Assembly (NCBI RefSeq): GCF_016458275.1
Contig: NZ_JAEMHM010000009.1
Span: forward strand, 124,001-188,000
DNA length: 64,000 nt
Direction: 5' to 3'
From: Geomesophilobacter sediminis
GTDB taxonomy: Bacteria > Desulfobacterota > Desulfuromonadia > Geobacterales > Geobacteraceae
Shown piece by piece: positions 20,329-28,547 of this stretch; within the stretch, counting starts at the first letter, position 1, and every line of letters begins with the position of its first letter. A program made the translations under genes and the position numbers. Below the pieces are notes generated by a model. That model had not been told where the DNA came from. It searched no databases and saw only the letters and a list, made by a program, of their open reading frames with translations.

Positions 20329-21333
20329 CTACAGCAGCTCGATCTTCGCTTTGCCGCGTGCGGTCCCAACAAAGGCCTCCACGGCGGAGGTCGTCTTCTG
20401 CCCCTTGAGGTAATCCTCGATCTTCTGCCGCGCCGCGGCAAACGGTATCGTCTCCGACGGCTTCCGTTCCACGAGCTTGATCACGTGGTAGCCGAAGCGA
20501 GTCTCCACCACCTCGCTCAATTCCCCCGGCTTCAGGGCAAACGCCACCTTCTCGAAGCCCGGATCCATCCTCCCCTTCCCGAAAAAGCCCAGATCCCCCC
20601 CCTGCTTGCTGCTGGAGCAGGTCGACTTTTCCTTGGCTAAGGTGGCGAAGTCGGCCCCCTTCACGAGCTCGGCACGGATCTGCTCCGCCTTCAGGTGCGC
20701 GGCCTTCTTCGCTTCCATCCCACCCTTGGGATCGATCCCGATCAGGATGTGGCTCGCCCGCACCTGTTCCGGAGTACGGAACGTCGCCGGGTTCTCTTCG
20801 TAGAATTTCTTGATCTCCGCTTCGCTTACCGTGATCTTGTCGGCAATGGTGCTGTTGACCAGCCGGGCAATGGCCAGGTCCCGGCGCACCGATTTGACGA
20901 AAGCCGGCTCGTCCATGCCGATCTGGTCCAGACTCGCGGCAAAGTCCTCCGGTTTGGCGAATCCCTTCTTGATCTGGGACAGCTTCGCCTCGGCCTGCTG
21001 GTCCAAGTCCTTGAACTCCAACTTCTGGCTGGCCTGGAAGAGGAGCTCGGAGCTCACCAGTTGGTTCAGCACCTGCTGTTCGAACTCTTTCTGCAGCGTA
21101 GGCGGAATCTGCAGCCCGCGCTTGTTGGCCATCACGATCCTCTCGGCGCGGTTGAGTTCCGCGGCGGTGATCTCCTGGCCGTTCACCCGGGCGACGACCT
21201 TGGAATTGAGGGCTGCGGCGACGCGCTCGGCGTCGGATGACGCAGCCGTTTGAAGCGAGTGCGTACATGCCGCCAGCAGCGGCAAAAGGCTCAAAGCGGC
21301 GAGTGTTTTGGATAACGAACGTGCAAACTGCAT
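20329..21333 (-). CDS. Parvulin-type peptidyl-prolyl cis-trans isomerase lipoprotein (SurA/PrsA/EpsD-like)
   Basis: Envelope foldase of 334 residues. The signal peptide ends in a lipobox (LLPLLAAC, Cys23), so it is probably an outer- or inner-membrane lipoprotein facing the periplasm. A SurA-like N-terminal helical region (about 45-180) is followed by a parvulin rotamase domain (about 190-285: ASHILIGI, then GDLGFFGKGRMDPGFEKVAF and TRFGYHVIKL). GGAGGAGTTTCC precedes the ATG. It lies 21 nt after the Sel1-repeat gene and downstream of an OmcE-like cytochrome. From memory, isomerases are reported near genes for filament-forming cytochromes, so a role in cytochrome export or assembly is likely but inferred. 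Confidence 0.88.
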   Translation of the reverse strand: MQFARSLSKTLAALSLLPLLAACTHSLQTAASSDAERVAAALNSKVVARVNGQEITAAELNRAERIVMANKRGLQIPPTLQKEFEQQVLNQLVSSELLFQASQKLEFKDLDQQAEAKLSQIKKGFAKPEDFAASLDQIGMDEPAFVKSVRRDLAIARLVNSTIADKITVSEAEIKKFYEENPATFRTPEQVRASHILIGIDPKGGMEAKKAAHLKAEQIRAELVKGADFATLAKEKSTCSSSKQGGDLGFFGKGRMDPGFEKVAFALKPGELSEVVETRFGYHVIKLVERKPSETIPFAAARQKIEDYLKGQKTTSAVEAFVGTARGKAKIELL

Positions 21334-21354
21334 GGAAACTCCTCCACGATGGTG

Positions 21355-21852
21355 TTAGTTGCCGGGAAACTCCTTGAGTATCTTCCGGGCTTCCCGATTC
21401 CCCTGGTCGGCCGCCCGGCGGAACCACCGTTCCGCCTCGGCCCGGTCCGACTCTCCCCCCAGTCCGTCCAGGAGCATGATCCCCAGATCGTACTGGGCGT
21501 TGGCAAGCCCGGCCTCGGCCGCCCTCTTGAACAACCGGCGCGCCTCGGTGTAGTCGGTTTTGAGCCCCCCCTCCCCTTTCACGTACATGAAGGCGAGGTT
21601 CCACTCCCCGAGCGGATTTCCCTGCTCGGCCGATTTGCGGTACCACTTGAGCGCTTCCTGCTTGTCCTGCTTCATTCCGATCCCCGAGGCGTACATCACC
21701 CCGAGTTTCGACTGGGCATCGGCATCTCCTTCCCGGGCCTTCTGCTCGATGCCGGCGACTTCCATGCCGTCGAAAGCATGAGCCGGAGCGCCCGTCGCAA
21801 TGAAGGCGGCGAAACCCAGGGCTACCGCAATATGCTTGGCAATCTTCTTCAT
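21355..21852 (-). CDS. Secreted Sel1-repeat protein
   Basis: 165 residues with a signal peptide (MKKIAKHIAVALGFAAFIATG, cut near AHA). Three to four Sel1-like repeats follow, with the spacing typical of the family: AQSKLGVMYASGIGMKQDKQ, PLGEWNLAFMYVKGEGG and AQYDLGIMLLDGLGG, each followed by an EAxxWYRKSAEQG-like helix. Such alpha-solenoids act as periplasmic scaffolds. AGGAAGGCAC precedes the ATG. It is in one operon with the downstream isomerase. (The name Sel1 has no connection with selenium.) Its partner is unknown. The neighbouring cytochromes are candidates. Confidence 0.88.
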   Translation of the reverse strand: MKKIAKHIAVALGFAAFIATGAPAHAFDGMEVAGIEQKAREGDADAQSKLGVMYASGIGMKQDKQEALKWYRKSAEQGNPLGEWNLAFMYVKGEGGLKTDYTEARRLFKRAAEAGLANAQYDLGIMLLDGLGGESDRAEAERWFRRAADQGNREARKILKEFPGN

Positions 21853-21928
21853 GTGCCTTCCTTCTTCTATCCAAAAGGCCGGGACGTCCCCGCTCTGGTC
21901 CGCGAGAAGCTCCCCATCCTCACCCTGT

Positions 21929-21949
21929 CCCTCTCCTTGAAGGAGAGGG
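21929..21949. repeat. Perfect palindrome CCCTCTCCTT / AGGAGAGGG
   Basis: Short inverted repeat in the leader of the Sel1-repeat gene. A similar CCCTCTCC/GGAGAGGG element lies at 1096-1117 between the HlyD and EmrB genes. It is probably another small dispersed repeat family. Confidence 0.5.
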
Positions 21950-22053
21950 GACGCGATGGCAACTTTCTTTGCTCACGAAGCTCCAGCTTCATTAACCTAC
22001 ATGCTGGCTCCCCCGGAATTCCCGGAAGAACCCAAACGCGGGAAAGGGAACGA

Positions 22054-22083
22054 TGCCCGGTGGGGGAAATCCCCCACCGGGCA
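22054..22083. promoter_or_regulatory. 30-bp perfect palindrome containing the GGGGGAAATCCCCC site
   Basis: Arms TGCCCGGTGGGGGA and TCCCCCACCGGGCA with a 2-bp centre. Its core at 22062-22075 matches the palindrome found upstream of tRNA-Sec and of the selB operon. It lies 53 bp after the cytochrome stop and about 200 bp upstream of the Sel1-repeat gene. It may be a terminator for the cytochrome transcript (there is no clean U-run), a regulator site for the Sel1-isomerase genes, or both. Confidence 0.5.
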
Positions 22084-22135
22084 GATTGCATAACAGATGT
22101 ACCAGTTACCCGTCCGGCCCTAAGGCCGTCTGGGG

Positions 22136-25100
22136 CTACGGCAAGGCGTTCGCCTTGTTCTGGATGGCCACCGGATCGGTCAGGTAATTGATCCAGGCGG
22201 CCCGGTTGGCGAAGGTCGTGGTCCCGGTGACGTCCTTGAAGAGCACGGTACCGTCGTCGACCGGGTACATCGCCTCGGAGCGCTCCAGGGGCAGAACCTT
22301 CTTGAACAGACCGTTACTGTTGGGAGTAAAGGTCTTGGTGGCCGGGTTCCAGTCGCCCAACTGATCGAACTTGATCTCGAGGGCGCCCCCCGCCTTGGTG
22401 GAGAGCTCGGCTCCGGTCTCGATGTCGTCCTTGGCACCTACCACCGTCCACTGCTCGGCCGGGGACTGCATGAAGTTGGCCCCCGCGGTTGCCTTGATGG
22501 CGGTACCGAGCATGTCGAAGGCGCCGGAGAAGATCGGGGCCTTCGGCGTTGCGGAGTGGCAGTCGGTGCAGCTCTTGCCCAGGACGTAGGTGGCCACCGG
22601 ACGGATCCCGTGGGTCACCTTGTAGGGGCCGCCGATGAAGGCGAGCTGGGTGCCGCTCCAGCTCTTGCCGTCGACCAGGTCCTTGATCCCGTTGCGGTAG
22701 TTCTTGTAGTTGGTGATCTCCTCCGGAGTGGAGAAGAGGATGTTCCCGCCGTAGACCCCGACGTAGGACCAGGCGCCGGTGAAGGTACCGTCCTGGGCGT
22801 ACGCGCTCATGTACTGGCCGTTGCCGAAGCCGACCGGGACCGGAGCGAAGCCGGAAGGTCCGAAGTTGATGCCGGCCTTCATGTCGCGGGCGATCCAGGG
22901 ATCGTAGTTGGCGGTGAGGGCGCCGGGGTAGTCGCCGGTGTGGTGCATCGGCGGAGCGCCGGTGACGCCGTCGCCGTTGGCATCGACCGTAGGATCGACG
23001 TTGTTCCAGATGCCGGCGGTGATGATGTTGACCGCGTAGACCTTGCGGCGCCAATCGGCGTTCACGCTGCCGTCATCCTTGGTCTTGTAGTAGGTGCCGC
23101 CCTTCTGCCAGGTGTAGAGCGGGTCCCACTTTCTGAGGTTGGTGTTGGCAGGGATCATCCCCGGCGCCGGATCCGAGAACATGCCGAGCATGCCGCGCTC
23201 CGCCGCAAAGCCCAGCATGTTGGGATAGCGGTTGCCGGAGGTGGCGTCCAGTTCGCGGACCACCATCTGCTCGCGGGTGAGATGGCAGACGGTGCAGTCG
23301 ATGACGTCGAGGTGGCTGCCGACGAAGGCGACTTCGTTGGAACCGGTCGTGGTCTTGATTGCCTGGGTGACGTTTTTCAGAAGGCCTGCGGCCTGGTGCG
23401 CGGCGGTCGGGTTGGGTGCGCCGAAGGTGTCGATGGCGATCCCCTGCTGGTTCTTGCCGGTCACGTGGCAGTTGTCGCACTTCTTGACGGTGTCCTGGCT
23501 GTTGACGCTGGCCCGCTTGGTGGCGTTACCCTCGACGCCGGCGGCGCTGTCGTACCCTTTGCCCGGGTCGCACAGCGACTTGCCGTCGAAGGTGGTGTTG
23601 GGGTTGGTCCCGGTGGGATCGACGAACTGGTCCACCTTGGTGGTGTTGGTCTGCATGTGGCAGCCGGAGCACTCGAGGTTCAGGTGGACGTCGTACCCCT
23701 CGGCCCACATGTCGCCGCGCTTGAACCACTCGGCCCGCGGGAAGGGAACCACCCCTTTCTTGAGCGCGTTTTGGTCCTGCATCCCGCCCGTGTTGGGGAG
23801 GGTGGCCTGGTAGAAGATCGGGCCGCTCTGGGTAAGGGACCCGGAGGGGTTGCCGCCGCCCAAGAAGCCCGGGGTGCTCATGGCGACCGACTGGTTGAAC
23901 TCGGTCATCCCCATGGCGGCGGGCCAGCCGGCCGGAACTGCCGGGGCGCTTTTACCGGAGGCCATGGCCAGGCCGGTCTGGGTCATCAACACCACCGGGG
24001 AGGTCGGCATGGAGCTCTCCTGCCAATCCCAGGTATAGCCAAACGGTGCGTTGAAGTCGTAGGAGGGCATGGAAAGCCCGGTGAACGACGTGGTGAAGTT
24101 GCTGTTGTAGGCCATCGGTGCGCTGGAGAGGAAGTCGCGGAACATGTCCGGGAGGTCCTTGAGACCCGACGGCATGTGGCAGTTGCGGCAGTTCTGGCTC
24201 ACCGGCTTTTTCGACATGATCTGGCTCAGGAAGGTCGGGGAGAGCGAGACGATCCCGTTCGCGTCCTTTTGCAGCATGCCGGTGGAGAAGTCGTAGGCCT
24301 GGGTGAACATGTTCATGAAGCCGGCGCCGAAGGAGGGGGTCGCGTTGTGGGCGCCGCTGTAAGCCATCACGGAGGACATCAGGTTGCTGTACCCCTGCTG
24401 GTGGCACATCAGGCAGTCGAACTCCTTGACGTTAGGCATCATCACCTGCCCGTTTTGGACCTGCATCGGGCTGCCGTCGGGCATGGTGACGGTCATCGCC
24501 TGACCCCAGCCACCCGGGGCGGTGATCGCGCTGCCGTTCATGTAGAGCGGGTAGGACCAGGGGGAAGAGATCACCTGGTGGTTGGGGAGGCCGGTGTTCT
24601 GGTCGTACTTGTCGAACACGGTCATGGTGTACGGGGTTTGGCCGTCCAGCGCCGGATTCATCATACTGAAGCGCTTGCCGTTTCGATCTTTCTCCACGAA
24701 GCCGCCGCCGGGGTGGCAGCTGCCGCAGGTGGTGGAAAGATCCCAGGCCGAAAGGTCGACCATGGTGTACTGGCTGCCGGTGTTGTTGGTAGTGCCCGGC
24801 ACGACGACGTTGCTGCTGCCGGATTTGAAGTTGGTGAGGTTGTTGACGTAATCAAGGGCCGAAATGGAGGAGGTACCGGAGGTCTGGTTCATTAAGTTCG
24901 CCACCTGGCGAAGCGAGGGGCTTCACCACTTGCCAACCATGGCTGTTGACTGCGTCCATGGTTTGTTTTTGGTGGCGTCGAATTTGCCGTTCGCCGTATC
25001 GGTGTATTCGCTTCTGCCCTGGTTGGAGTGGAAGGCGTGGTCCGAGATCTTGTCGTAGCTGTAATCCACGCCGTTGATCACGTGGCAGCCGGAGGTGCCG

Positions 25101-26725
25101 CAGGTCTGCTTCGGAGAGTAGGGCATCCCCTTGCCGGAGGCGTCCACCTGGACCGGGACCTTCTGGCCGCCGGCCATCTGCATGCCGATCTCTTCGAAGG
25201 TGTAGAGGACGACCGGCGGGTGGGTCGCCGCCGCAACCTCGAACGGCTTGGTGGCAACGGTCGGGTTGTGCCCGTCATGGCAGTCGGTGCACCCCTTGGT
25301 TCCCATGGTGGCCGCGGTGTGGTCGTTCACCGTGGCATGGCACACCTGGCAGGTGGCGGAAACGACATGGGTCTCGTGGGCGCTGGCGTGGCAGGCGGAG
25401 CAGACCTTGTTCTGGTGCGTCGTCAGGGTCGGAATCGCTTGAGCGGCGTTGCCGGCGCTGTGGCACGAGGCGCAGAAATTGGTCCCCTGCGCCGCGGCAG
25501 TGCCGTTGCCGTTGGCGACGTTGTCGACGTTGACGGTAAAGCTGGCCGCGTTGACGGACCCGGCATTGACCGCGCCGGGGTGCCCGGCGTCGACGAAGTG
25601 GCAGGCCTGGCAGCTCGCGTGGCTGCTCGTGTCGGCTACGGTGCGGATATTGTTCGCCGTGTGGCAGCTCTGGCACTGGGTGCCGACATCCGAGGCGTGA
25701 GCCAGGACGTTGACGGTCGCGATCGAGTTATAGATCTTGTTGTCGGTGCCGGTTGCCCGGGCGAGGAACTTGTACTGACCGGCGGCGGCGCCGGCGGGGA
25801 AGCTCACCGTGACCGAGGAAGCGGTCGGGCCGGTGAACACCTTCTGGATGTTTCCACCCGCAACGCCGGTGTTGTTGGTGTCGTTCTGGTCGGTGAACCC
25901 GCTCACGGAAGGCGCGGGGGTCACCGTTGCGATGACCTTGCCGGCGACCGTATTGTAAGCGACGGCATTTTGCGGGCCGGAGACGTAGTACCAGGTGACG
26001 GCACCGACGTTCGCGGTGGTCGCGGTCAGGCTGACCCCCTGGCTGTTGCCGGCGGCAACGTTCTGCGGCGCGCCGGTGGACAGGGACGGCCGGTTGGCAG
26101 GAGCCGCCGCGGCGGCGGAAAGGGCGACCGGGCCGGTGAAGACATACCCTTTCTTGAAGGTCACCGTGGCGCGCTGGTCCGCTTTGCTGGCATTGGAGAC
26201 GACCACCAGCGAGTCGGTGGGAGCGCCGCTGATCGCCCCCATGGTGTACCCGACCTTCGGCGTGAAGCTGAAGGTCAGGTCGCTCATGACCTTGTAGCCG
26301 TAGTAGAGGTTCCCGATGGAGCTCGGGGAAACCGAACCGTTGGTCACGCTGGCGCGTGCGGTCACGGGATCGACCTGGAAGTTCGCCCAAACGGTGAAGT
26401 TGTCGCCATCGGCCGGGTTGATGCTCACGCTGCTGCCGGTCTGGGTGTTGACGGTCTGGGTGCCGTCCTTGTCCACCTTGGTGATGGTGACCGACTTGAT
26501 GGTGTTGTGGGTATCGGCGGCGACGCTCACGGTGGCGGCATTGTAGGCGTCGAAGCTCTTGGTTTTCGCCCCGGAGCTGTAGCTCTGGAAGGCGCTCGCG
26601 CCTTGATAGTCGTATCGGAGTGTACCGCCGACACTAGTGACTTTCGTGGTTAGAAACCACGCGCCACTTGCCATTGCTGGGACGGTACATACCAGCAAGG
26701 CAGATGCTAAGCTTTTTTTGAACAT
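22136..26725 (-). CDS. Putative selenocysteine-containing multihaem c-type cytochrome (one frame read through UGA)
   Basis: Two adjacent ORFs (24923-26725, 600 aa; 22136-24904, 922 aa) lie in the same frame, separated only by UGA at 24925-24923. Decoded as Sec601 they give one protein of about 1529 residues. The first part has a signal peptide, a beta-rich region of about 320 residues, six CxxCH motifs from residue 349 and CGTSGCH (CX4CH) near 541. The second has no signal peptide and seven more CxxCH, from residue 666 (CGSCH) to 1386 (CTDCH). A SECIS-like hairpin follows the UGA, and selB and tRNA-Sec are nearby. The alternative start for the second ORF (GTG 24904) has no ribosome site, and a cytosolic haem-c protein would be useless. 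A nonsense mutation remains possible. Likely an exported electron carrier. Confidence 0.75.
24897..24925 (-). promoter_or_regulatory. UGA codon with SECIS-like hairpin
   Basis: On the minus strand the UGA (24925-24923) is followed by 16 nt and then the hairpin UUCGCC-AGGU-GGCGAA (24912-24897): a perfect 6-bp stem with a 4-nt loop containing GGU. Known bacterial SECIS elements have a small stem-loop starting about 16-37 nt after UGA with G in the first two loop bases. Both conditions are met here, the distance at its lower limit. The codon context is Lys-Trp-Sec-Ser-Pro. Confidence 0.65.
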
Positions 26726-26800
26726 GCCCTAACTCCTTGATTAGATAGTCGAAAGGATGAAATCACATTCCGCTCGGCAAGCGGGCTCTCCCGGTGCGTC

Positions 26801-27619
26801 CTACTTGATGTGGCAGGAGAGGCAGATAGCAGAACCTTCTTCCTTGGCATAGAGGAAGTAGTTGTAGCTGTGGCCGCTGGCGGCGGTCGGTCCCTGGTTG
26901 ACGGAGTTGTGAACGTCGTGGCAGGTCGCGCAGGTCATGAACCCGCCGTAGAGGGTGTCCTTGATCTTCTTGCCGGTTTCGGCAACCGCGGAATTGCCGG
27001 TACGGTTCTGGGTGTTCCAGACCGCGGCGTCCGGAAGGTCCCCGAGGATGAAGCCGTGGCTGCTTTCTACGATCTCGGCGACCGCCTGCCCTGCGGAGGC
27101 GATGTTGTTCCGCTTGGCGGCAGCTTCGTCGTACTGGAACCCGATCGGGTGGGTCACGGTGAGGTCGGTGATGTAACGCTTGGCGGTTGCGCCGAGGGCG
27201 TCGGTGTAAGAGGCAGTCATCTTGGTGTTGCCGGCCGGGAAGGAACCAGCGGAGCCGTGGGAGTCAACGGCGGTGGAACCGTCGTGGCAAGCCATGCAGA
27301 GGCGGCTCGGTCCGATCAGCGGGTCGCTGTTGATTGCGATCTTCTGGTTGGTCGGGGCGACCCAGCTGTAGGGAGCAAGGTTTTTCAGCACGTTGTCGGC
27401 ATGGTTCCACAGCGGAACGAGAGCATCGGTGGTACGGGCGTTGTGCGGGGTGTGGCAAAAGACGCAGGTACGGCCGAGGGAGTCCCCGGTATAGCCGGCG
27501 GCGGCGTTGAGGTCATGCCAGGAACCGTTGATACCGGTTGCGGCCTGGGGACCCGCGAAGGCAACCGTGGCGGTAGCGGCGAGGCCGGCTACCGCGAGAG
27601 CTAAGGTCAGCTGCTTCAT
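26801..27619 (-). CDS. Secreted tetrahaem c-type cytochrome, OmcE-like
   Basis: 272 residues with a signal peptide (MKQLTLALAVAGLAATATVA, cut near AFA) and four CxxCH motifs: CVFCHTPHNA, CMACHDGSTAVDSH, CATCHDVHNS and a C-terminal CLSCHIK. Four haems, the HTPHNA and HDGSxAVDSH contexts and the length resemble the OmcE family, whose subunits stack into extracellular haem filaments. That assignment is from memory of the motifs. The start at 27619 is preferred over 27658 because AGGAG precedes it and the signal peptide begins there. It leads a minus-strand series with the UGA-cytochrome, and a sigma54-type promoter lies 300 nt upstream. A paralogue is at 58898. Confidence 0.88.
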   Translation of the reverse strand: MKQLTLALAVAGLAATATVAFAGPQAATGINGSWHDLNAAAGYTGDSLGRTCVFCHTPHNARTTDALVPLWNHADNVLKNLAPYSWVAPTNQKIAINSDPLIGPSRLCMACHDGSTAVDSHGSAGSFPAGNTKMTASYTDALGATAKRYITDLTVTHPIGFQYDEAAAKRNNIASAGQAVAEIVESSHGFILGDLPDAAVWNTQNRTGNSAVAETGKKIKDTLYGGFMTCATCHDVHNSVNQGPTAASGHSYNYFLYAKEEGSAICLSCHIK

Positions 27620-27771
27620 GTTTTCTTCTCCTTTTTGGTAGTTGCAATTGCACCACATGTCTTACGGTCAACTCGATGGCAAGTTGGCACTGCATACTGC
27701 TGGGACTTCTGCTCCTCCTTTCGTTGATTTCTTTCCCAAACTCATGATCAACCCCATCCTCCCCGTTCCCG

Positions 27772-27799
27772 GCGGAGCGGGATGCTCCCGTCGCTCCGC
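27772..27799 (-). other. Hairpin in the leader of the OmcE-like gene
   Basis: GCGGAGCG / CGCTCCGC arms with an inner GGGA/TCCC pairing, inside the roughly 295-nt leader between the candidate sigma54 promoter and the ATG. There is no U-run. I looked for a c-di-GMP-I (GEMM) aptamer in this leader and found none. The remainder of 27620-27925 shows no gene. Confidence 0.4.
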
Positions 27800-27925
27800 G
27801 GAGGGACTCCCCTCCTGCGGTTGGCTCACTCCATGCGGCAAGAGCGGAAGATAGTGGAGCTGGTTTCCTTGGCGCACCGGCGGCAGCTCAAAACATTAAG
27901 GGGTGTCAAGGTTCGACTGGCACTG

Positions 27926-27942
27926 AGCAAGCTTGATGCCAG
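27926..27942 (-). promoter_or_regulatory. Candidate sigma54 promoter of the cytochrome operon
   Basis: Minus strand CTGGCATCAAGCTTGCT: TGGCA at -24, TTGCT at -12, and exactly 10 nt between GG and GC. Transcription would begin near 27914, giving a leader of about 295 nt before the OmcE-like ATG. Confidence 0.65.
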
Positions 27943-28098
27943 CGGGCCGCTGGCGTCATAACCATGCTGATTTACTGCGACTTTGGAAAGTTGCGGTGGG
28001 AGGCGGTGCCGTAGATGATGGGTGAATTGCCCCCATGGCAGAGGGGATTGAGTGAGGGAACCCACCCGACGGTGGGCGCAGGCAAGGCGGGATTTCAC

Positions 28099-28126
28099 AA
28101 AAAAAAACCCGCCAGAGCGGCGGGTT
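28099..28126 (-). terminator. Terminator of the tRNA-Sec gene
   Basis: Minus strand AACCCGCC-GCTCT-GGCGGG followed by a run of nine T. It lies 33 nt after the tRNA CCA end and separates the tRNA transcript from the cytochrome operon promoter. Confidence 0.9.
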
Positions 28127-28161
28127 CGAAAACGGGACCAGGGGTCCCTGATTAGGTTTGG

Positions 28162-28256
28162 CGGAAGCACATGGGAATCGAACCCACCAGGGAGATTTCT
28201 CATCCCCCTCACCGGTTTTGAAGACCGGGCCACCCACCAGCGATGAAGGTGCTTCC
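28162..28256 (-). tRNA. selC: tRNA-Sec (anticodon TCA)
   Basis: 95 nt on the minus strand with an 8-bp acceptor stem (GGAAGCAC/GTGCTTCC), discriminator G and an encoded CCA (28161-28159). The anticodon arm is CCGGT-CTTCAAA-ACCGG with UCA read from plus-strand TGA at 28219-28221. It has a long variable arm and the T arm GGTGGGTTCGATTCCC. The long acceptor and variable arm and the UCA anticodon are diagnostic of selenocysteine tRNA. A sigma54-type promoter and two palindromic sites lie upstream and a strong terminator downstream. It is one of two Sec-decoding components in the window, with selB. Confidence 0.97.
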
Positions 28257-28304
28257 AAAATGTCGGCGCCGCGGCAACCACCGCCCGGCATCACGCTCCT
28301 GAGG

Positions 28305-28321
28305 AGCAAAAGCCGGGCCAA
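28305..28321 (-). promoter_or_regulatory. Sigma54 promoter of tRNA-Sec
   Basis: Minus strand TTGGCCCGGCTTTTGCT: TTGGC at -24, TTGCT at -12 and exactly 10 nt between GG and GC. Predicted start is near 28294, about 38 nt before the tRNA 5' end. An alternative-sigma promoter for a tRNA gene is unusual. Confidence 0.7.
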
Positions 28322-28428
28322 TGGGGGTGGCCGGCGCGCCCTTTGGAAAAAAAGGGGCAGCACCGGGTAGTTAGCGCCCGGCGGCGGCGATCCCGCAGCA
28401 GCCCGCGATGATACGCCCGGATGGGATT

Positions 28429-28465
28429 GGGTGATATGACCCGATCCTGGGGGGAGATATGCCCC
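28429..28465. promoter_or_regulatory. Two palindromic sites upstream of tRNA-Sec
   Basis: GGGTGATATGACCC (28429-28442; inverse GGGTCATATCACCC) and GGGAGATATGCCCC (28452-28465; inverse GGGGCATATCTCCC). Both match the GGGKSAWATCMCCC motif found between the PAS kinase and the regulator-selB genes (the second with one mismatch). They lie about 140-165 bp upstream of the predicted sigma54 start, as enhancer sites do. Confidence 0.6.
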
Positions 28466-28493
28466 ACGGCTGCTTTTTCCCGCTTACCGACAT

Positions 28494-28526
28494 AAAAAAG
28501 GGGGCGCGGCAGGTTGCCGGCCCCCT
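28494..28526 (-). terminator. Terminator of the haemerythrin gene
   Basis: Minus strand GGGGGCCGGCA / TGCCGCGCCCCC hairpin followed by TTTTTT, just after the stop at 28548. Confidence 0.85.
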
Positions 28527-28547
28527 CAGCATGGGATCTATGGGTGA

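Noticed and set aside
22556-24895. 779-residue plus-strand ORF opposite the UGA-cytochrome
   Set aside because: Antisense shadow of the haem-rich frame (Val/Gly/His-rich), no start signals. The minus strand carries the haem motifs.
22136-24904. Independent 922-residue cytochrome gene starting at GTG 24904
   Set aside because: No ribosome site at the GTG, no signal peptide, same frame as the upstream ORF, and haem attachment requires export. An ATG at 24892 has AGGTGG nine bases upstream, so re-initiation cannot be fully excluded.
27918-27934. Plus-strand TGGCAC...AAGC with sigma54 spacing
   Set aside because: It overlaps the much better minus-strand box, has a poor -12 element and no gene downstream on the plus strand.
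27620-28160. c-di-GMP-I riboswitch in the OmcE-like leader
   Set aside because: GCAAACC and GCAAAGCC segments are absent on the transcribed strand.
27956-28363. ORFs overlapping the tRNA-Sec gene
   Set aside because: They cover the tRNA, its promoter and its terminator on both strands and have no ribosome sites.
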